Positions 1 to 11,770 of a stretch of 64,000 nucleotides of DNA are shown here, in pieces. The stretch lies in assembly GCA_934047225.1 (NCBI GenBank), contig OW204004.1, positions 3,910,401-3,974,400 of the forward strand, written 5' to 3'. Position 1 is the stretch's first letter. Each line of letters begins with the position of its first letter. The notes beneath the pieces are model-generated. The model was not told where the DNA came from and ran no database searches. It worked only from the letters and a program-made list of their open reading frames with translations. This DNA is from Ypsolopha sequella. Its lineage: Eukaryota > Arthropoda > Insecta > Lepidoptera > Ypsolophidae. A program made the position numbers and the translations under genes.

Positions 1-3000
1 AGACGGAGACGGAATTGATGTGAGTGCTCTGCCGATCAAGAAGTGTCCAGGAGTGAGAGGTTCAAGGTCACAGGGATTCGATGATAATGGGGTCAAAGGT
101 CTGGAATTAAGGATTGCTTCAACTTGAGAAAACAGTGTCGACAACTCCTCAAATGTCATATGAGTATTTCCTAAGGTACGTAGTATATGATGCTTTGCCG
201 ATTTAACGCCTGCTTCCCAAATCCCTCCTAAATTTGGTGATCCAGCTGGGGAAAACGTAAACTTGATACCCTCGCCAGCAGCAAATGAAGCTATGTCTTT
301 GTTCCCTGATTTAATAAATCTGCCTATCTCGTTATTCGCACCAACGAAGTTAAGACCATTATCACAAAACATCTCGGTTGGCTTTCCACGGCGTGATATG
401 AACCTCTTGAGGCATAAAATGAAGACGTCGGTTGTCAAATCACTAGCTACTTCCAGATGGATGGCTTTAGTACTAAAACAAATGAAGAGACACAAATAGC
501 ATTTTGTGATTTTACAACCGCGTCCTTTGCGATCAGTGATGTAAAATGGACCTGCCATATCTGTTCCGCAGATTTCAAATGGAAGATTAGGATTGACACG
601 AGACGAAGGTAAGTTTTCCATTAAAGGAGTTATTGTTTGACCTTTCATAATTCTACACTTCTTACAGTTATCAACTACCTTTCTAGCTAATTTTCTGCCG
701 TTTATAGGCCAGAACCTTTGTCTTACAGAGTTCAATAACAACTGAGCTCCGCCATGTAAGTTTTTCAAATGTTCTTGTTCAAAAAGAAGAAGTGTAAATC
801 TATGTTTGCTGTCTAATAATATTGGATGCTTTTTATTATATGTTTCAGATGAATTTTGGAGCCTGCCACCAACACGCAGCAGACCGTTCTCATCGATGAA
901 TGGAAATAACGCACTAAGACGAGATTTGTTTGGTAAGTTTTTTTTATTTTTTAACAATTTTATTTCATTAATAAAGAAGGATTCAGATTGAGATTGTCGT
1001 ATTAAATAATTCAAAGAAGCGTTGTACTCACTTACTGACAAATGCTCAGTCATTTTGGATTGCAAGTTTCTAAGATTATAAATAAACCTTAGAACAAAGG
1101 CAACCTTTCTTGTTAAAGAACCCAAATTCGAATAATTGTTGAAGTTTATGAGTTTCAATGAATTAATCGAGTCACTTTTATTTGTAGTGCTATTTGATAC
1201 AATGTCACTACTAAAATGAGTTTTTATTTCGGGAAGTTCATTACTGTGACCATGCATCTGTGGCCATTGTGACTGATTGTCTAATAAAAAAGAGGGACCC
1301 TTCCACCAAACTACTGCATCGCGTAGTTTGTGAGGGTCAACGCCTCTAGATGCCAGGTCGGCTGGATTTTGATCGCCTGGAATATGTCTCCAGACACCAT
1401 CTGGAGACAGCTCCTGGATCTCACCAATTCTGTTGGATACAAAGGTTTTTAACTTTTGTGGATCTGTTTTGAGCCAACCTAGGACTATTGATGAATCGGT
1501 CCAGTGGTATACTTGATTTATTTTACAACGAAGAGAAGATACGACTTTTGTACTAAGTCGCACGGATAAAAGTGCGCCTAGTAACTCAAGACGTGGGATA
1601 CTAATCGGTTTTATTGGTGCAACCTTTGCTTTGGCACATAACAAACGTACAGTAACCTTTTCGTCTTTATCAATACTGCGTAAATAAATTAAACCGGAAT
1701 ATGCTGCCTGAGAAGCGTCAGAGAATGAATGAAGTTCAATTTTTTGTGGTGAGTCACACAACGCAAATCTGGGTTCTTCTATGAACGAAAGTTCTTTGAC
1801 ATTTTGTAAAAATGTAACCCATTTGTATTTAATTTCATTGGGCACTGGATCATCCCATTCCAATTTAGTTTGCCACAACTTTTGTAATATGATTTTAGGA
1901 ATTATAGTGGTTGCACTTAATAAACCCAGTGGATCAAATATTTTTGCTGAATTTGATAAAATTGTACGCTTCGTTACCGGTGACACAGCCTCCACCTGAG
2001 ATGGAAATTGCAACACATCAGAAGATGGATTCCAGACTAAGCCTAGCAGATTTGATTGCGATGTAACATCGAGATCCTTTGGAGTATTTGAATCTACAAA
2101 GCTGTCAAATATTTCTGGTGCATTTGTACGGAATTTGTGCATTGGAAAACAGGCAGAGTCTAATGTCTCTTTGACAGATTTACAAAGGTAGGTTAATTCT
2201 TGTATAGTAGAAGCACCACTCAAAAAATCGTCGACATAAAAGTCGTGTTTTATAACTTCAGCAATATTAACATCAGTGCATTCTTTTGAAAGCTCTACTA
2301 AGCAACGTGTAGCTAAATATGGGGCTGAAGCTGTGCCATAGGTGACTGTGTTTAATTGAAGAACACTAAATGATTGCGTGACGTCATCTCTCCACAATAT
2401 CAACTGTAGATGTCTCTGACTTGGATTGACAGCTATACATCTATACATTTTTTGTATATCGCCTGATATTACATAACGATGTTGTCTAAATCTAAGGAGA
2501 ATTGACAGTAAGTCATCCTGTACGACAGGACCCACGTATTGAATGTCGTTCCAAGATTTTCCAGACGTTGTTTTGCACGACGCATCGAAAATTACACGAA
2601 CCTTGGTTGTTTCGCTTTTTTCACGTATTACGGCGTGATGAGGCAAGTAGCATCCAAAAGATGGTTGTGAAATAGGTGTAAGATGACCTAAATTCTCATA
2701 TTCCTTTATGAAGCTTACATAACTTTGTTTTAATTCAGGATTTTTATTTAATTTACGTTCGAGACTCATAAATCGGCTTTTGGCTATTGTGTATGAGTCA
2801 CCCAAAACGTCTGGTGACTCTTTCAAAGGAATAGAGACGCTAAATTGACCATTTGGTTGGCGATTTGTGGTTTGTTCAAATAGAACTTCACAGACGTTAT
2901 CCTCGACGGATAGTTTAGGCTTGGATACAGGTAACTCCTCGAGCTCCCAGAATTTGGAAAGCTGCGTGTTTATTTCAGAAGAAAAATGGCAATGTAAATA

Positions 3001-4497
3001 CCTGGAGGAGTGGCTACCGCTGGTTGGGCCAGCCACAATCCATCCAAAGTGAGTATTTTGTAATACGGGATTGTTACACCCTAGTTTGACCTGACCCGCA
3101 GTAATCAGCTCCCAGAAGATGTCTGCTCCGAGAAGTAGATCAATATCAGAAGGATGATGGAACTCTGGATCTGCCAGAAGAATGTTCTTGGGAATCTGGA
3201 ATTGATTTTTAATTTCCATTTGAGGTAGTTTATCAGTAATTACAGGTACAACAAAACACTTAACTGGAATACTGAAGGAAGTTGCTAATGAATTTAATGT
3301 AAGATTGCAAGACTTATTGACGTTTGTTGTGCTGTTGTTTAAGCCAGTTATACAGCGATATTCATTTGTAGATAATTCACACTGAATTTTATTTACAGCT
3401 GACTGAGTAACGAAGGATGATTGACTGGCATTGTCCAGTAAACATCTTAAAGTGTATTTCTTGTCATTGTTTGTAACCTCGACCAAGGCTGTGGACAGAA
3501 GAACCTCGCCGGAAGATACAGCAGACATGTTTACAGAAGGTAGATTATTAGATGTTGACTGTACAGGTAACGATGCAGGCAAGTCAATGACATTAACTTG
3601 TTTAATTTGTTCAGATTGTTGAACAAAAGAAGAAGCTTGTTCCGGAATATCGGTACTTTGTAGTTTATATTGCTTATGTAAAATAGTATTATGTTTTCTT
3701 TTACAGAAGCGACAGCCACCCAGTCGACATTGGTATGATTGATGGCCTCCTCGAAGGCAGTTAGAACATAGCTTCCATAGATGAACTTTATGGATTCTTT
3801 CATCTACAGACAAAGCCTTGAATTTTGTGCATTCATATAATTTATGTGATTGTTTACAGAATGCACATTGCGATTGCATACGTGAACCTGATGAGGAATC
3901 TTGAGATGAATGAAAAGATTTTGTACTGGGAAGACTATGACGCCTATCAATTTTTGTATTTAGATTATGATTATCAACCCTATTGTTTGCATTAATTGTC
4001 TTTAAAACAACCGCCCTCTTGGTAAGGAAATTATAAAACTCTGTCAATGATGGTGAATCATGCAGACCGTTTTTATACTCCTCCCATTTTCCAGAAGTAG
4101 CGGAATCTAATTTTGAGGATGCCATAAAAATTATAAGAGTATCCCAATTATTTGTAGATTCACCCATTTGGTTAAGTGCGTGGAGATGTTTCTTTATGGT
4201 GTCAACTAAGTTGCATAGGTTGTCAGCTGACTCCTTAGAAAACGTTTCCATTGAAAATAAAGCTCTCAAATGATGATGAATCAAAATGTTTTTATCATTA
4301 AATCTATCGCAAAGTGAAGTCCATGCGAGTTCATAGTTGTTTGCGCACAAATTAATCGATTGAATAACTGCTCTGGCCGGCCCTGATAAGCAAGACAATA
4401 AGTATTGAAACTTATTGACGTCGTCAATTGAATCGTTTTTATGAATCACCGATAAATAAGTATCCCGAAATTCGAGCCAATTTTCACTTAAACCGTC
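1..4497 (-). CDS. BEL/Pao retrotransposon gag-pol, central and C-terminal part, runs off left edge
   Basis: One uninterrupted minus-strand frame of about 1,500 codons, open to base 1, encodes in order: the C-terminal part of a DUF1759-type gag, CCHC-like cysteine knuckles (about 3690-3880), a DUF1758-type aspartic protease (LLDNASQS at about 3440), a reverse transcriptase with YVDD at 2227-2238, an RNase H region, and an integrase. The integrase acids are D at 559-561, D at 361-363 (CDNG) and E at 214-216 (GIWEAGVK, 48 residues after the second D), followed by the BEL-typical LNSRPLTPL block. The product would be processed to make cDNA and insert it. I found no stop codon in this frame, so the copy is young apart from the gag interruption at 4497/4498. 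The protease motif reads D-N-A rather than D-S/T-G. Its 5' part lies at 9899-10291. Class assignment is firm; lineage within BEL/Pao is not determined. Confidence 0.93.
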
Positions 4498-5220
4498 CCT
4501 TCCCCCCCGGACCTCTGAGGAGTACAGACGTGTTTTCTGTGAAACTAACTAGCATTTATTTCAATCAATTCTAATAAAATTAACTAAGGATAATACTCGG
4601 TGGATAATAGGAGTGCATAAACGCGACGAGTATCAACGCACCGCTGAGCTGCGGATGCGCATGCGCATCTAACCACCTCATAGAAGAAAGAAACACTGAC
4701 AAACTACGCTACGCATGTGTGAGTCATACCTACTTTCGCTGTCTCATACCTCATAGTCCACGAGTCGCCCCGCGAAAGAATAAGATAGCACTATTTTACA
4801 AGCTACAAGAGGATAGAGGTCTTATTACACTGGACGGAAACAATTTATGTATAAAACTGTCGATTGCCACCAGTTTATCTTGACCCCTGCAGTACAGTAC
4901 GAAACCCGATTTATACTGAAACACAGAAGAAATAAGGTCTATTTTGGTGAGTGCTTGTAACACTTAAGCTTTCGTCTTGACTAGGCTTACGCTCTGTGGC
5001 CCTGGTGTTTGGTGCCAGTACACTACGCGAACGCAATAAGGATTAATTTGGCGTGCCCCAAATAAACGTAATTTACATAGCTCTGCCTACACTATGCCTA
5101 GTACTTGAATCTGCGAACGCAGACGTCACTCAACTCCTAATCGAGTTATCAATTCATCTATCTGCTCTACGCACAGTGACGCGCCCACCCTCTATTTGCT
5201 TCTGCTGTACTTCATCCACA

Positions 5221-6108
5221 ATGCCGCTTAATAGAACGCCTCCGCACACCCCGACAAACTTAAATATTGGCTCAACTCCTTCTCTCACTCACTCAGATCC
5301 GAACTTAAGCATGTCAATAAACAAAGAGGAAGCGCAGAATAACGTCACACACCGCGTTACTAAAAGAAAGAGAGAAGATCAGGTGGAGAAAAGTGATTTA
5401 GATGAGTTTAAATCGGTTATGCTGGGCATGCTCCAAGAAATGAAGAACACAATGATCGAATTAAAAGAACAAAACAGACAATTACACGAATCAGTAAAGT
5501 TTACAGCGGACAAATATGAAGTAGTTATGGAAAGTATGCGAAACACTGAGAAAGAAAGGGCTGAAGAGAGGAAATACATACATCAGCTGGAGGAAAAAGT
5601 TGAACAATTAGAAAGACAAGGGCGATCCACAAGTCTAGAAATCAGGAATATCCCAAAAACAAATGACGAAAGTAAGCAGGGCCTATCAGAAAAGGTCATC
5701 GAACTTGCAAAAATTGTAAACATGCCCATGGATGAGACAAACGTGAAGGATATATTCCGCATAAATGCAAAGACAATGAACAAACCGATAATTGTAGACT
5801 TCACTACTGTACTGATTAAAGAGAAGTTTTTAAACTCAGTGAAAAAATTTAATAACGACAACAAAAGCAACAAATTGAACACTGAGCATTTGAAAATGGA
5901 TGCACCAAAAGTCCCAATCTTTGTATCGGAAAACCTTACTACAAAAACCAGAAGACTCTTCTTTTTAGCACGAGAATTTGGTTCACAAAACGAATTCAAG
6001 TATTGTTGGACGTCATACGGTAAAGTGTTTCTCCGAAAAGAAGAAGGAGCCCCATTTATTCGCATTGACTCGGAGGCCGATGTTGCCAAACTAAGAAACA
6101 ATCTATGA
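5221..6108 (+). CDS. Non-LTR ORF1 protein with FP25-like domain
   Basis: This is a likely nucleic-acid-binding ORF1 protein of 295 residues if it starts at the ATG at 5221; the frame is open upstream but has no ATG. The N-terminus is Pro/Thr/Ser rich (MPLNRTPPHTP), as is common in insect LINE ORF1s. A charged coiled coil follows at about residues 60-140. The C-terminal half (about 140-285) resembles the baculovirus FP25K-like domain found in many insect ORF1 proteins, with blocks like SLEIRNIPK and a basic, aromatic end. By family, ORF1 coats element RNA and forms the RNP with ORF2. No stop or frameshift is visible. It lies 364 bases upstream of the open start of ORF2, in a different frame. 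Confidence 0.85.
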   Translation: MPLNRTPPHTPTNLNIGSTPSLTHSDPNLSMSINKEEAQNNVTHRVTKRKREDQVEKSDLDEFKSVMLGMLQEMKNTMIELKEQNRQLHESVKFTADKYEVVMESMRNTEKERAEERKYIHQLEEKVEQLERQGRSTSLEIRNIPKTNDESKQGLSEKVIELAKIVNMPMDETNVKDIFRINAKTMNKPIIVDFTTVLIKEKFLNSVKKFNNDNKSNKLNTEHLKMDAPKVPIFVSENLTTKTRRLFFLAREFGSQNEFKYCWTSYGKVFLRKEEGAPFIRIDSEADVAKLRNNL

Positions 6109-6472
6109 CTAAGTTCACAGCATATTATTGTACTTCTAAACATTTTTTTTATTTTTATACTAGTATGTTTTCAAACCTTTAGAGATATTATTTTAAGTTA
6201 CGTATTGCTGCGCCTGTTTTATACACAAACACTCACAAACACATTAAATTTTACACTACATATCTATTACCTAGACACACACATAATTCTTACGCAAAAA
6301 CACCACACGACTAATGAGGTTACCCTTTCTCACACTGCCGTTAAAACACTAAAACACAGCAATCACACACATTTATCACCAAACACACTTGACAAACACA
6401 AGTTTTTTATCACACTGCTGCTAATGCCTAAATATGAATCTGGATTGTACTTAGTTATTCTACAAAGTATAA
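6109..6472 (+). other. Inter-ORF spacer, CA-rich
   Basis: About 360 bases between ORF1 and ORF2, rich in CACA-type runs on the plus strand and poor in G. It has no coding similarity I recognise. A similar CA-rich composition recurs in the 3' UTR. Confidence 0.6.
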
Positions 6473-9400
6473 TTTTATTTACACTTGAGCTATTTGTCCC
6501 TTACATTTCATTATTTAAAATTCGATAAATTCAATAAGAATTTGATTAGAGACATCGACACTGCTGGTGATATAAATTGTACAAATATCAATATTGACAA
6601 TGATCTTAGGTGCTTGGATCGTAATTCCTTAAACATTATTTCAGTTAACATACGTAGCATACAACGGAACTTAGATCCGTTTCTAATCTTTCTATCAGAA
6701 ATAGAAATCCCAATTCACATAATAGTTTTGACGGAATGTCGGCTGAATGAAAACTCAATTATACCGGTAATTGATAACTACAACGCTTTTAGTACTAAGT
6801 CAATTCAGAATCAGAACGACGGAGTTGCTATTTACGTAAAAAATGACATTAACAATGTACAAGTGCATGAGCCTAAATTTGTTGATGGTAGTGGTCTTGT
6901 TCTGAAAATTCAAAACAGTATTTCAGTAATTGCCAGTTACAGATCTCCAAGTTTCAGAAACCCATCAGCGTACCTTAATTCCATTGATAATATACTGAAA
7001 GATATCCACAGTGAACAAATTGTGTTCACAGGAGATATTAATCTAGATATCCTGCCCATGAACCTGAACAACTACTCTTCAGACTACCTAACTCTTATGG
7101 CTGCTTACGGTCTTCGCCAAGGTATAGATAAACCTACAAGAAAAAATAGTTGTCTGGATCATTTTATGGTCAAAAGTAATTGTATGCTGAGAACATTTAT
7201 ATTTGAGCCGTTCACAGACCACTGTCCTATACTTTTGCAAATAGGTAACTCAAATGTGAAGATATCCACCAATCAGTACGACAAAGTCATAATTGACTTC
7301 GATGGTCTGGACAAATCACTACAAGCGCTACCTTGGGAAAAGTACTACGACTTAAACACATCTGATGAAATGGCAAATTTTTTGGTATCTGGATTGCAAG
7401 ACTGTATTTCTAAAAATAGCATGACAAAAAAAGTTTCAAGCAGATGCAAACCACTAAAACCATGGTTGACCCCAGGCATTGTTAAATGTATTCGGAAAAA
7501 AAACAAGCTATTTAAATCTTTGAGAAAATCCAGCGGGGATGACAACCTTAGGAGAAACTATATAGCTTATAGAAATACATGTCACTCGATCGTACAATCT
7601 TTAAAGCGCAAGTATTATCAGAGAAAGTTAGAAGAATCTAATGGTAACTCTAAAAGAACTTGGCAAATTATAAAAGAAATTAGTAATTTAAAAGATAGTA
7701 AAACAGTGCCTACAGAATTACTAAACATTGAAAGCAGTCCTGAACAGTCTTTAAACAAAGTAAATGAGTATTTTACCTCCGTTGGTCGTAACCTAGCAAA
7801 TGCAATTCTTGAAAGGAAGACAACAAATGAGAGTAAACCAGCCATAGCACCACCTCATAGTACCCCACTCAAATCTATGTTGTTCAATCCAGTAGATCAC
7901 GGTGAAGTCAAATGCGTTATTAGTAGATTAAAACAGAGCAAAGCCACAGGTTGGGATGGAACATCCACTTGTGTGCTAAAAAAGTTTCAGGATATATTAG
8001 CAGAACCAATTTCACATCTATGTAACACTAGTTTTATCACAGGCTCCTTCCCAGAATTATTTAAAAAATCAGTAGTTATTCCAATCCATAAAGCAGGAGA
8101 TAAATCCCTAATCTCCAATTATAGACCCATTTCACTATTATGTGTTTTATCAAAAGTTATTGAAAAATTAGCAAATAAAAGATTGATAACCTATTTAGAA
8201 TCAAATAACCTCATTTCTAAAAATCAATTCGGTTTTAGATCAAAAATATCAACAGAAGACTCCATACTCAAACTCACAGAAAACATAACAAAATACATAG
8301 ATAGCGGTGATAAGTGCATAGGTGTTTTCATTGACTTGCAAAAAGCGTTTGACACCGTCTCAATTTCCATCCTGCTACATCGATTGGAAAGATTGGGAAT
8401 TAGAGGTGTGGTTCTGTCCTGGTTTGAGAGCTACTTAAAAGGAAGAACTCAGAGCGTGAGAATTAATCATCACACGAGTCAGGAATTACCTTGCTCGTAC
8501 GGAGTCCCGCAGGGCAGTACCCTTGGACCGACTCTGTTCTTAGCATACATCAACCAATTATGTGAAGTTCAAACTGATGACGCTGATATTACCATGTATG
8601 CTGACGACACAGCAATCTTATTTCATGGTCGGACATGGGACCAAACCAAAAGTAAGGCTGAAAAAGGTCTCACTGAGGTAGCCAATTGGCTTGAGGACAG
8701 CCTTCTTACTCTCAATGCCACAAAAACCACATACCTCTGCTTTGGAAAAACGAGTGTATCGAGCCCTAAAGGTGACCTTAGGTTACAAATACATACAAAG
8801 AACTGCTGCAAACAAGAACAAGCCATTATTTGTTCCTGCCCAGTTCTTGATAGGTCTAAAACAGTAAAATACCTCGGTATCACAGTCGATGACAATTTAA
8901 AGTGGTCACCACATATCAGTACAATCGCAAAAAGAGTCAGAAGACTGATATACGTTTTTAAATCATTACGTCAGGTAGCTGAATCGAATTTAATGCTAAA
9001 AATATTCAATGCACTTTGCCAATCTGTTATCACATATGGGATCTGCTCTTGGGGCGGTGCAGGGAAATCTTTTCTTATAGAGGCGGAGCGAGCACAACGA
9101 GTCGTTCTTAAGGTATTGCTTTCCTTGCCTTACAGACACCCCACTACATTGGTTTATGAAAAGGCACAGGTGCTTAGTGTTAGAAAGTTGTTCATATACC
9201 AGTGCATCAGGCGATTCCATAAATGCTCTGCAATTAAGCAACTTGAAGTGCAAAGACCTGACAGAAGAATTAAGGTAGACAGATACGTAGTCCCTAGAGC
9301 TAATAGTGCATTTGCCAGAAGACAATACTACTATCTAGCTTCGTTCTTATATAATAAATTTAATAAGGTGTGCATAACCAAAACTTACAGCAATCAACAA

Positions 9401-9475
9401 ATAAAAAGTAAAATAATAGGTTGGCTACAAAATATTGATTATGAAGATATCGAAAATCTTATCAATAATTATTAA
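6473..9475 (+). CDS. Non-LTR ORF2: APE endonuclease and reverse transcriptase
   Basis: The open frame covers about 1,000 codons and ends at TAA 9473-9475. The N-terminal apurinic-type endonuclease shows the expected set: NIRSI, TECRL, SYRSP, TGDINLD, SCLDH and TDHCP. The RT follows, with the GWDG region, FIDLQKAFDTV, YGVPQGSTLGPTLF and YADDTAIL (about 8598-8621). A thumb/C-terminal region continues to the end. All catalytic motifs are present with no stop, so the copy looks coding-competent. There is no ATG in this frame before the endonuclease core: the upstream stop is at 6470-6472 and the earliest near-cognate codon is TTG at 6485. ORF2 may therefore use reinitiation or a non-AUG start, or the start was lost. 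A truncated relative lies at 62775-63437. Confidence 0.93.
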   Translation, partial: FYLHLSYLSLTFHYLKFDKFNKNLIRDIDTAGDINCTNINIDNDLRCLDRNSLNIISVNIRSIQRNLDPFLIFLSEIEIPIHIIVLTECRLNENSIIPVIDNYNAFSTKSIQNQNDGVAIYVKNDINNVQVHEPKFVDGSGLVLKIQNSISVIASYRSPSFRNPSAYLNSIDNILKDIHSEQIVFTGDINLDILPMNLNNYSSDYLTLMAAYGLRQGIDKPTRKNSCLDHFMVKSNCMLRTFIFEPFTDHCPILLQIGNSNVKISTNQYDKVIIDFDGLDKSLQALPWEKYYDLNTSDEMANFLVSGLQDCISKNSMTKKVSSRCKPLKPWLTPGIVKCIRKKNKLFKSLRKSSGDDNLRRNYIAYRNTCHSIVQSLKRKYYQRKLEESNGNSKRTWQIIKEISNLKDSKTVPTELLNIESSPEQSLNKVNEYFTSVGRNLANAILERKTTNESKPAIAPPHSTPLKSMLFNPVDHGEVKCVISRLKQSKATGWDGTSTCVLKKFQDILAEPISHLCNTSFITGSFPELFKKSVVIPIHKAGDKSLISNYRPISLLCVLSKVIEKLANKRLITYLESNNLISKNQFGFRSKISTEDSILKLTENITKYIDSGDKCIGVFIDLQKAFDTVSISILLHRLERLGIRGVVLSWFESYLKGRTQSVRINHHTSQELPCSYGVPQGSTLGPTLFLAYINQLCEVQTDDADITMYADDTAILFHGRTWDQTKSKAEKGLTEVANWLEDSLLTLNATKTTYLCFGKTSVSSPKGDLRLQIHTKNCCKQEQAIICSCPVLDRSKTVKYLGITVDDNLKWSPHISTIAKRVRRLIYVFKSLRQVAESNLMLKIFNALCQSVITYGICSWGGAGKSFLIEAERAQRVVLKVLLSLPYRHPTTLVYEKAQVLSVRKLFIYQCIRRFHKCSAIKQLEVQRPDRRIKVDRYVVPRANSAFARRQYYYLASFLYNKFNKVCITKTYSNQQIKSKIIGWLQNIDYEDIENLINNY

Positions 9476-9898
9476 TTACTTTACATCTTATGCATATTAC
9501 TCACAAACATATTCACATACACCTTCCCACACCATCACTCTCACCTCTCACAAACACACACACACCTCACACAAATACCCTCTCTTACACATACCCTCCC
9601 ACACACCCTCACACACACATACACCCTCTCGCACCCTATAACAGGTATCCAAACACGCAGTGGCAGTTATGCTGTTTTTGGTTGTTTTTATTATAATTAT
9701 TCTCTTTTTTTTTTTTATACCTACCTTTTTGTTTTGTAATAACTCTTCATTGTTTTATCATCACTGAATGTACACATAGGAAGGAACTGGCTTCTGTTAC
9801 ACGGTGTTTCCTTTTACAGAAGCTAGGGCTACAAAAGTTAAGATAAGATGATTGTAACAATAAAGATATTTTTATTTTTATTTTTTTTTTTTTTTTTT
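9476..9898 (+). other. Non-LTR 3' UTR with CA/TC-rich tract and T-rich tail
   Basis: From 9490 to 9640 the sequence is mostly CA and TC dinucleotide-like runs. After AATAAAG near 9860 the element ends in ATTTTT-type repeats and a T run at about 9881-9898, directly abutting BEL gag codons. Confidence 0.75.
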
Positions 9899-10291
9899 AA
9901 ATGAAGACAAACGCATGGGGGGAAGTTTAACATTGTTTATATTTTTTGATTTTGTTTGAGACTGGTTTTCTTCCACATTGCTATGTAATCGTGTCAATGA
10001 CTCGCTAAGTTCCTGCGCTTGAGCAATAAACGAAAAATACTCATTTTCGAATGAGTCTCTCTCATCTAATTGCGCCTCAGAATCATCATAAGTTTCAATT
10101 TGTGTATGAATTTGATCAAATGACGTAAACATGTCCTGCATGTTACTTATTTTCAAACATAGTTGATTACACTCCGCTTTCGTGAATTTATCATGGTCTA
10201 TATTTAATAATGGAGTCAAATAGTTACCAAATCGGGTTAAACGACCTTTCATGACCCCTCTTTGTTTAATTAACGATTTTAAATCAGCCAT
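9899..10291 (-). CDS. BEL/Pao gag N-terminus, separated by insertion
   Basis: The minus-strand frame starts at ATG 10291 (MADLKSLIKQRG) and reads about 131 codons up to the LINE insertion. The sequence is acidic and helix-rich, as expected for the N-terminus of BEL/Pao gag ahead of DUF1759. Past 9899 the frame runs into the LINE's T-run, giving a spurious poly-Lys end. The rest of gag continues at 4497 and below, so the gene is split by 5.4 kb. The start ATG is well placed, about 780 bases downstream of the presumed LTR. Confidence 0.88.
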
Positions 10292-11073
10292 AGTACGTAG
10301 GTGCGAACAACGATAATATCAGAAACGATTAAAACTACAAATATTTCTATGAATAAGGAACAAACAAATGCTTACAGTTTGCGTCCAGCGGTAATAGCAA
10401 ACCGGTTTAGAGTAGACTTCCAGTTGCAAGTTGCAGTGATGGTAAATGTCGCACTTTAGTTATCCACAGCTCGCTCACACACCAAACCCTGAAATAAGTC
10501 GGCAAATCTGGTTGACTAATTGTTTAAAACTATTGTTTATTATATTATTTTGCTTTTAAGCAAGTAAATGAGATTGCATGTGATCTGTACGGCTGAATGA
10601 AAAATTAGAAAATGAATTTGCGTTGAAAACAAAATGCAAGCTGACTTTGTAATTTGTAGCTTGGTTATATTATTATTATTTACCAATTTAGCTAATTTAC
10701 GAACATGATTTTAAGAGCTTTGCTTTTTAAATTGAATAAGTATTTTCATTTAGCTAGGTAGCTAACAAATGTTGTAGTAAACTAAATCTAAAACACAAAG
10801 AAAAATGATGAAGCAAAATGGCTGCGAGTGAACTTTGCCCTAGCTATTTGCTTTCGATTTTTGTTGCACAATTAAAACACTTAGCACTTGAAGCTTCACC
10901 AACACTGTCAACACAAGCTGAAATGTAACACAGGAATTTGGGATTAAAGAAGAAAATGGATGGGAACGGATACTTCCTTTGTTCCAACGATCTCGGGTCT
11001 CACTAATTCCGTGCGTCGGTCGTCTATTTTTCTTTCTTCGATTGCTGTTCAAGTGCTGCCACGGTCGCCAAGA
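10292..11073 (-). other. BEL/Pao leader with primer-binding site
   Basis: The 5' untranslated leader lies between the presumed LTR and gag. Immediately inside the LTR (minus strand, about 11071 downward) is TTGGCGACCGTGGCAG, a TGG-starting stretch of the kind used as a tRNA primer site. The short ORF at 10840-11052 lies inside this leader and has no recognisable similarity. Confidence 0.6.
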
Positions 11074-11301
11074 TGTCGAGGATCCGAAATATTATAGTAA
11101 TGAAAATGCGGTGCTCCTCTCGTATGATGTTTAATTTGGATAACTGATTGAATTTGGTACAATAGACAAGGTGAATATGGTTAACAGTGTTGTGTCTTCG
11201 TCGTTCTAGATAGATCTGTCAAATGCTCGCTCGGACGTCTTGTCCCTGCCCCCGCACCGGGGGGTGAAGAGACCAGTTCTGTTATCTATTGGGCCGCAAC
11301 A
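11074..11301 (-). repeat. Presumed 5' LTR of the BEL/Pao element
   Basis: On the minus strand this 228-bp segment begins TGTTGCGGCC and ends CTCGACA, giving TGT...ACA termini directly before the primer-binding-like site. A GC-rich stretch with a CCCCCCGG/GGGGGC pattern lies near the start. The 3' LTR is outside the window, so the ends cannot be confirmed by comparison. Confidence 0.6.
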
Positions 11302-11335
11302 CTGCGTATTTGCTGGTATCGTTTGAGTGGCATTT

Positions 11336-11700
11336 TAAATAAATAAATAAATAATAAATTGCTTTATTTTAGGCAACAAGGCCCATAAAAAGAATTAATA
11401 CATTTTTACTTAAGTGTCACTTTGGCACAACGTCACTGTGCCGGTCCGGTGGTGTAGATGGTACTCTACCGCAAAAACGCCGGTATACCACGCCCTTCGG
11501 CCAGAAGTCCTCCTTCATGAAGGTTGACAGCCTACTTGTCGGTATTCGCGCCACGAACGCCTTGAAACTAACATTGTGACGCGTCTCCAGCGGCTCCACT
11601 CTTAACAAGAAGTTGGTTTTATTCTGGATGTACTCGACGATGTCCTGCGCCTTGGTGGTGTAGTGCAGGCGGGACAGGTACATCGCTGTGGTCGGCGACT
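11336..11700 (-). pseudogene. Truncated non-LTR ORF1-type fragment with (TTTA)n tail
   Basis: On the minus strand, 11683-11417 reads 88 codons. The blocks SFKAFVARIPTSRLSTFM and FWPKGVVYRRF resemble the C-terminal domain of insect non-LTR ORF1/zinc-knuckle proteins (pattern SFKV..P...W P.GV..R.F.G). It is followed by AAAATAAAGCAATTTATT and repeated TTTA ending near 11336, the usual 3' end of a LINE or LINE-mobilised sequence. No ORF2 lies between, so it is an internally deleted or partial copy. Confidence 0.5.
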
Positions 11701-11770
11701 AATGGGAAGCGTGTATCGAGGCATCAATAAACAAGATATGACGGCATGGACACCACACCCATTATTATTT

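Larger units (their letters stand above)
4498..9898 (+). mobile_element. Non-LTR retrotransposon (APE type) inserted in BEL gag
   Basis: A two-ORF LINE about 5.4 kb long lies antisense to the BEL element and separates two parts of its gag frame. The 5' UTR (4498-5220) starts with a C-rich run and holds no ORF I recognise. ORF1 and ORF2 follow, then a CA/TC-rich 3' UTR and a T-rich tail ending at about 9898. The BEL coding sequence stops cleanly at 4497 and resumes at 9899, so I see no target-site duplication longer than what the terminal T/A run could hide. The 5' end appears full length because a UTR and complete ORF1 are present. Clade is uncertain: the ORF1 baculovirus-FP-like domain and the RT fit lepidopteran CR1/Jockey-group elements. 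Confidence 0.88.

Noticed and set aside
263..3622. Several plus-strand ORFs of 60-80 codons in the first 3.6 kb
   Set aside because: They are antisense shadows of the continuous minus-strand BEL/Pao pol frame, which carries all recognisable motifs.
10840..11052. 70-codon minus-strand ORF as a gene
   Set aside because: It lies in the BEL leader, starts almost on the primer-binding site and has no recognisable similarity.
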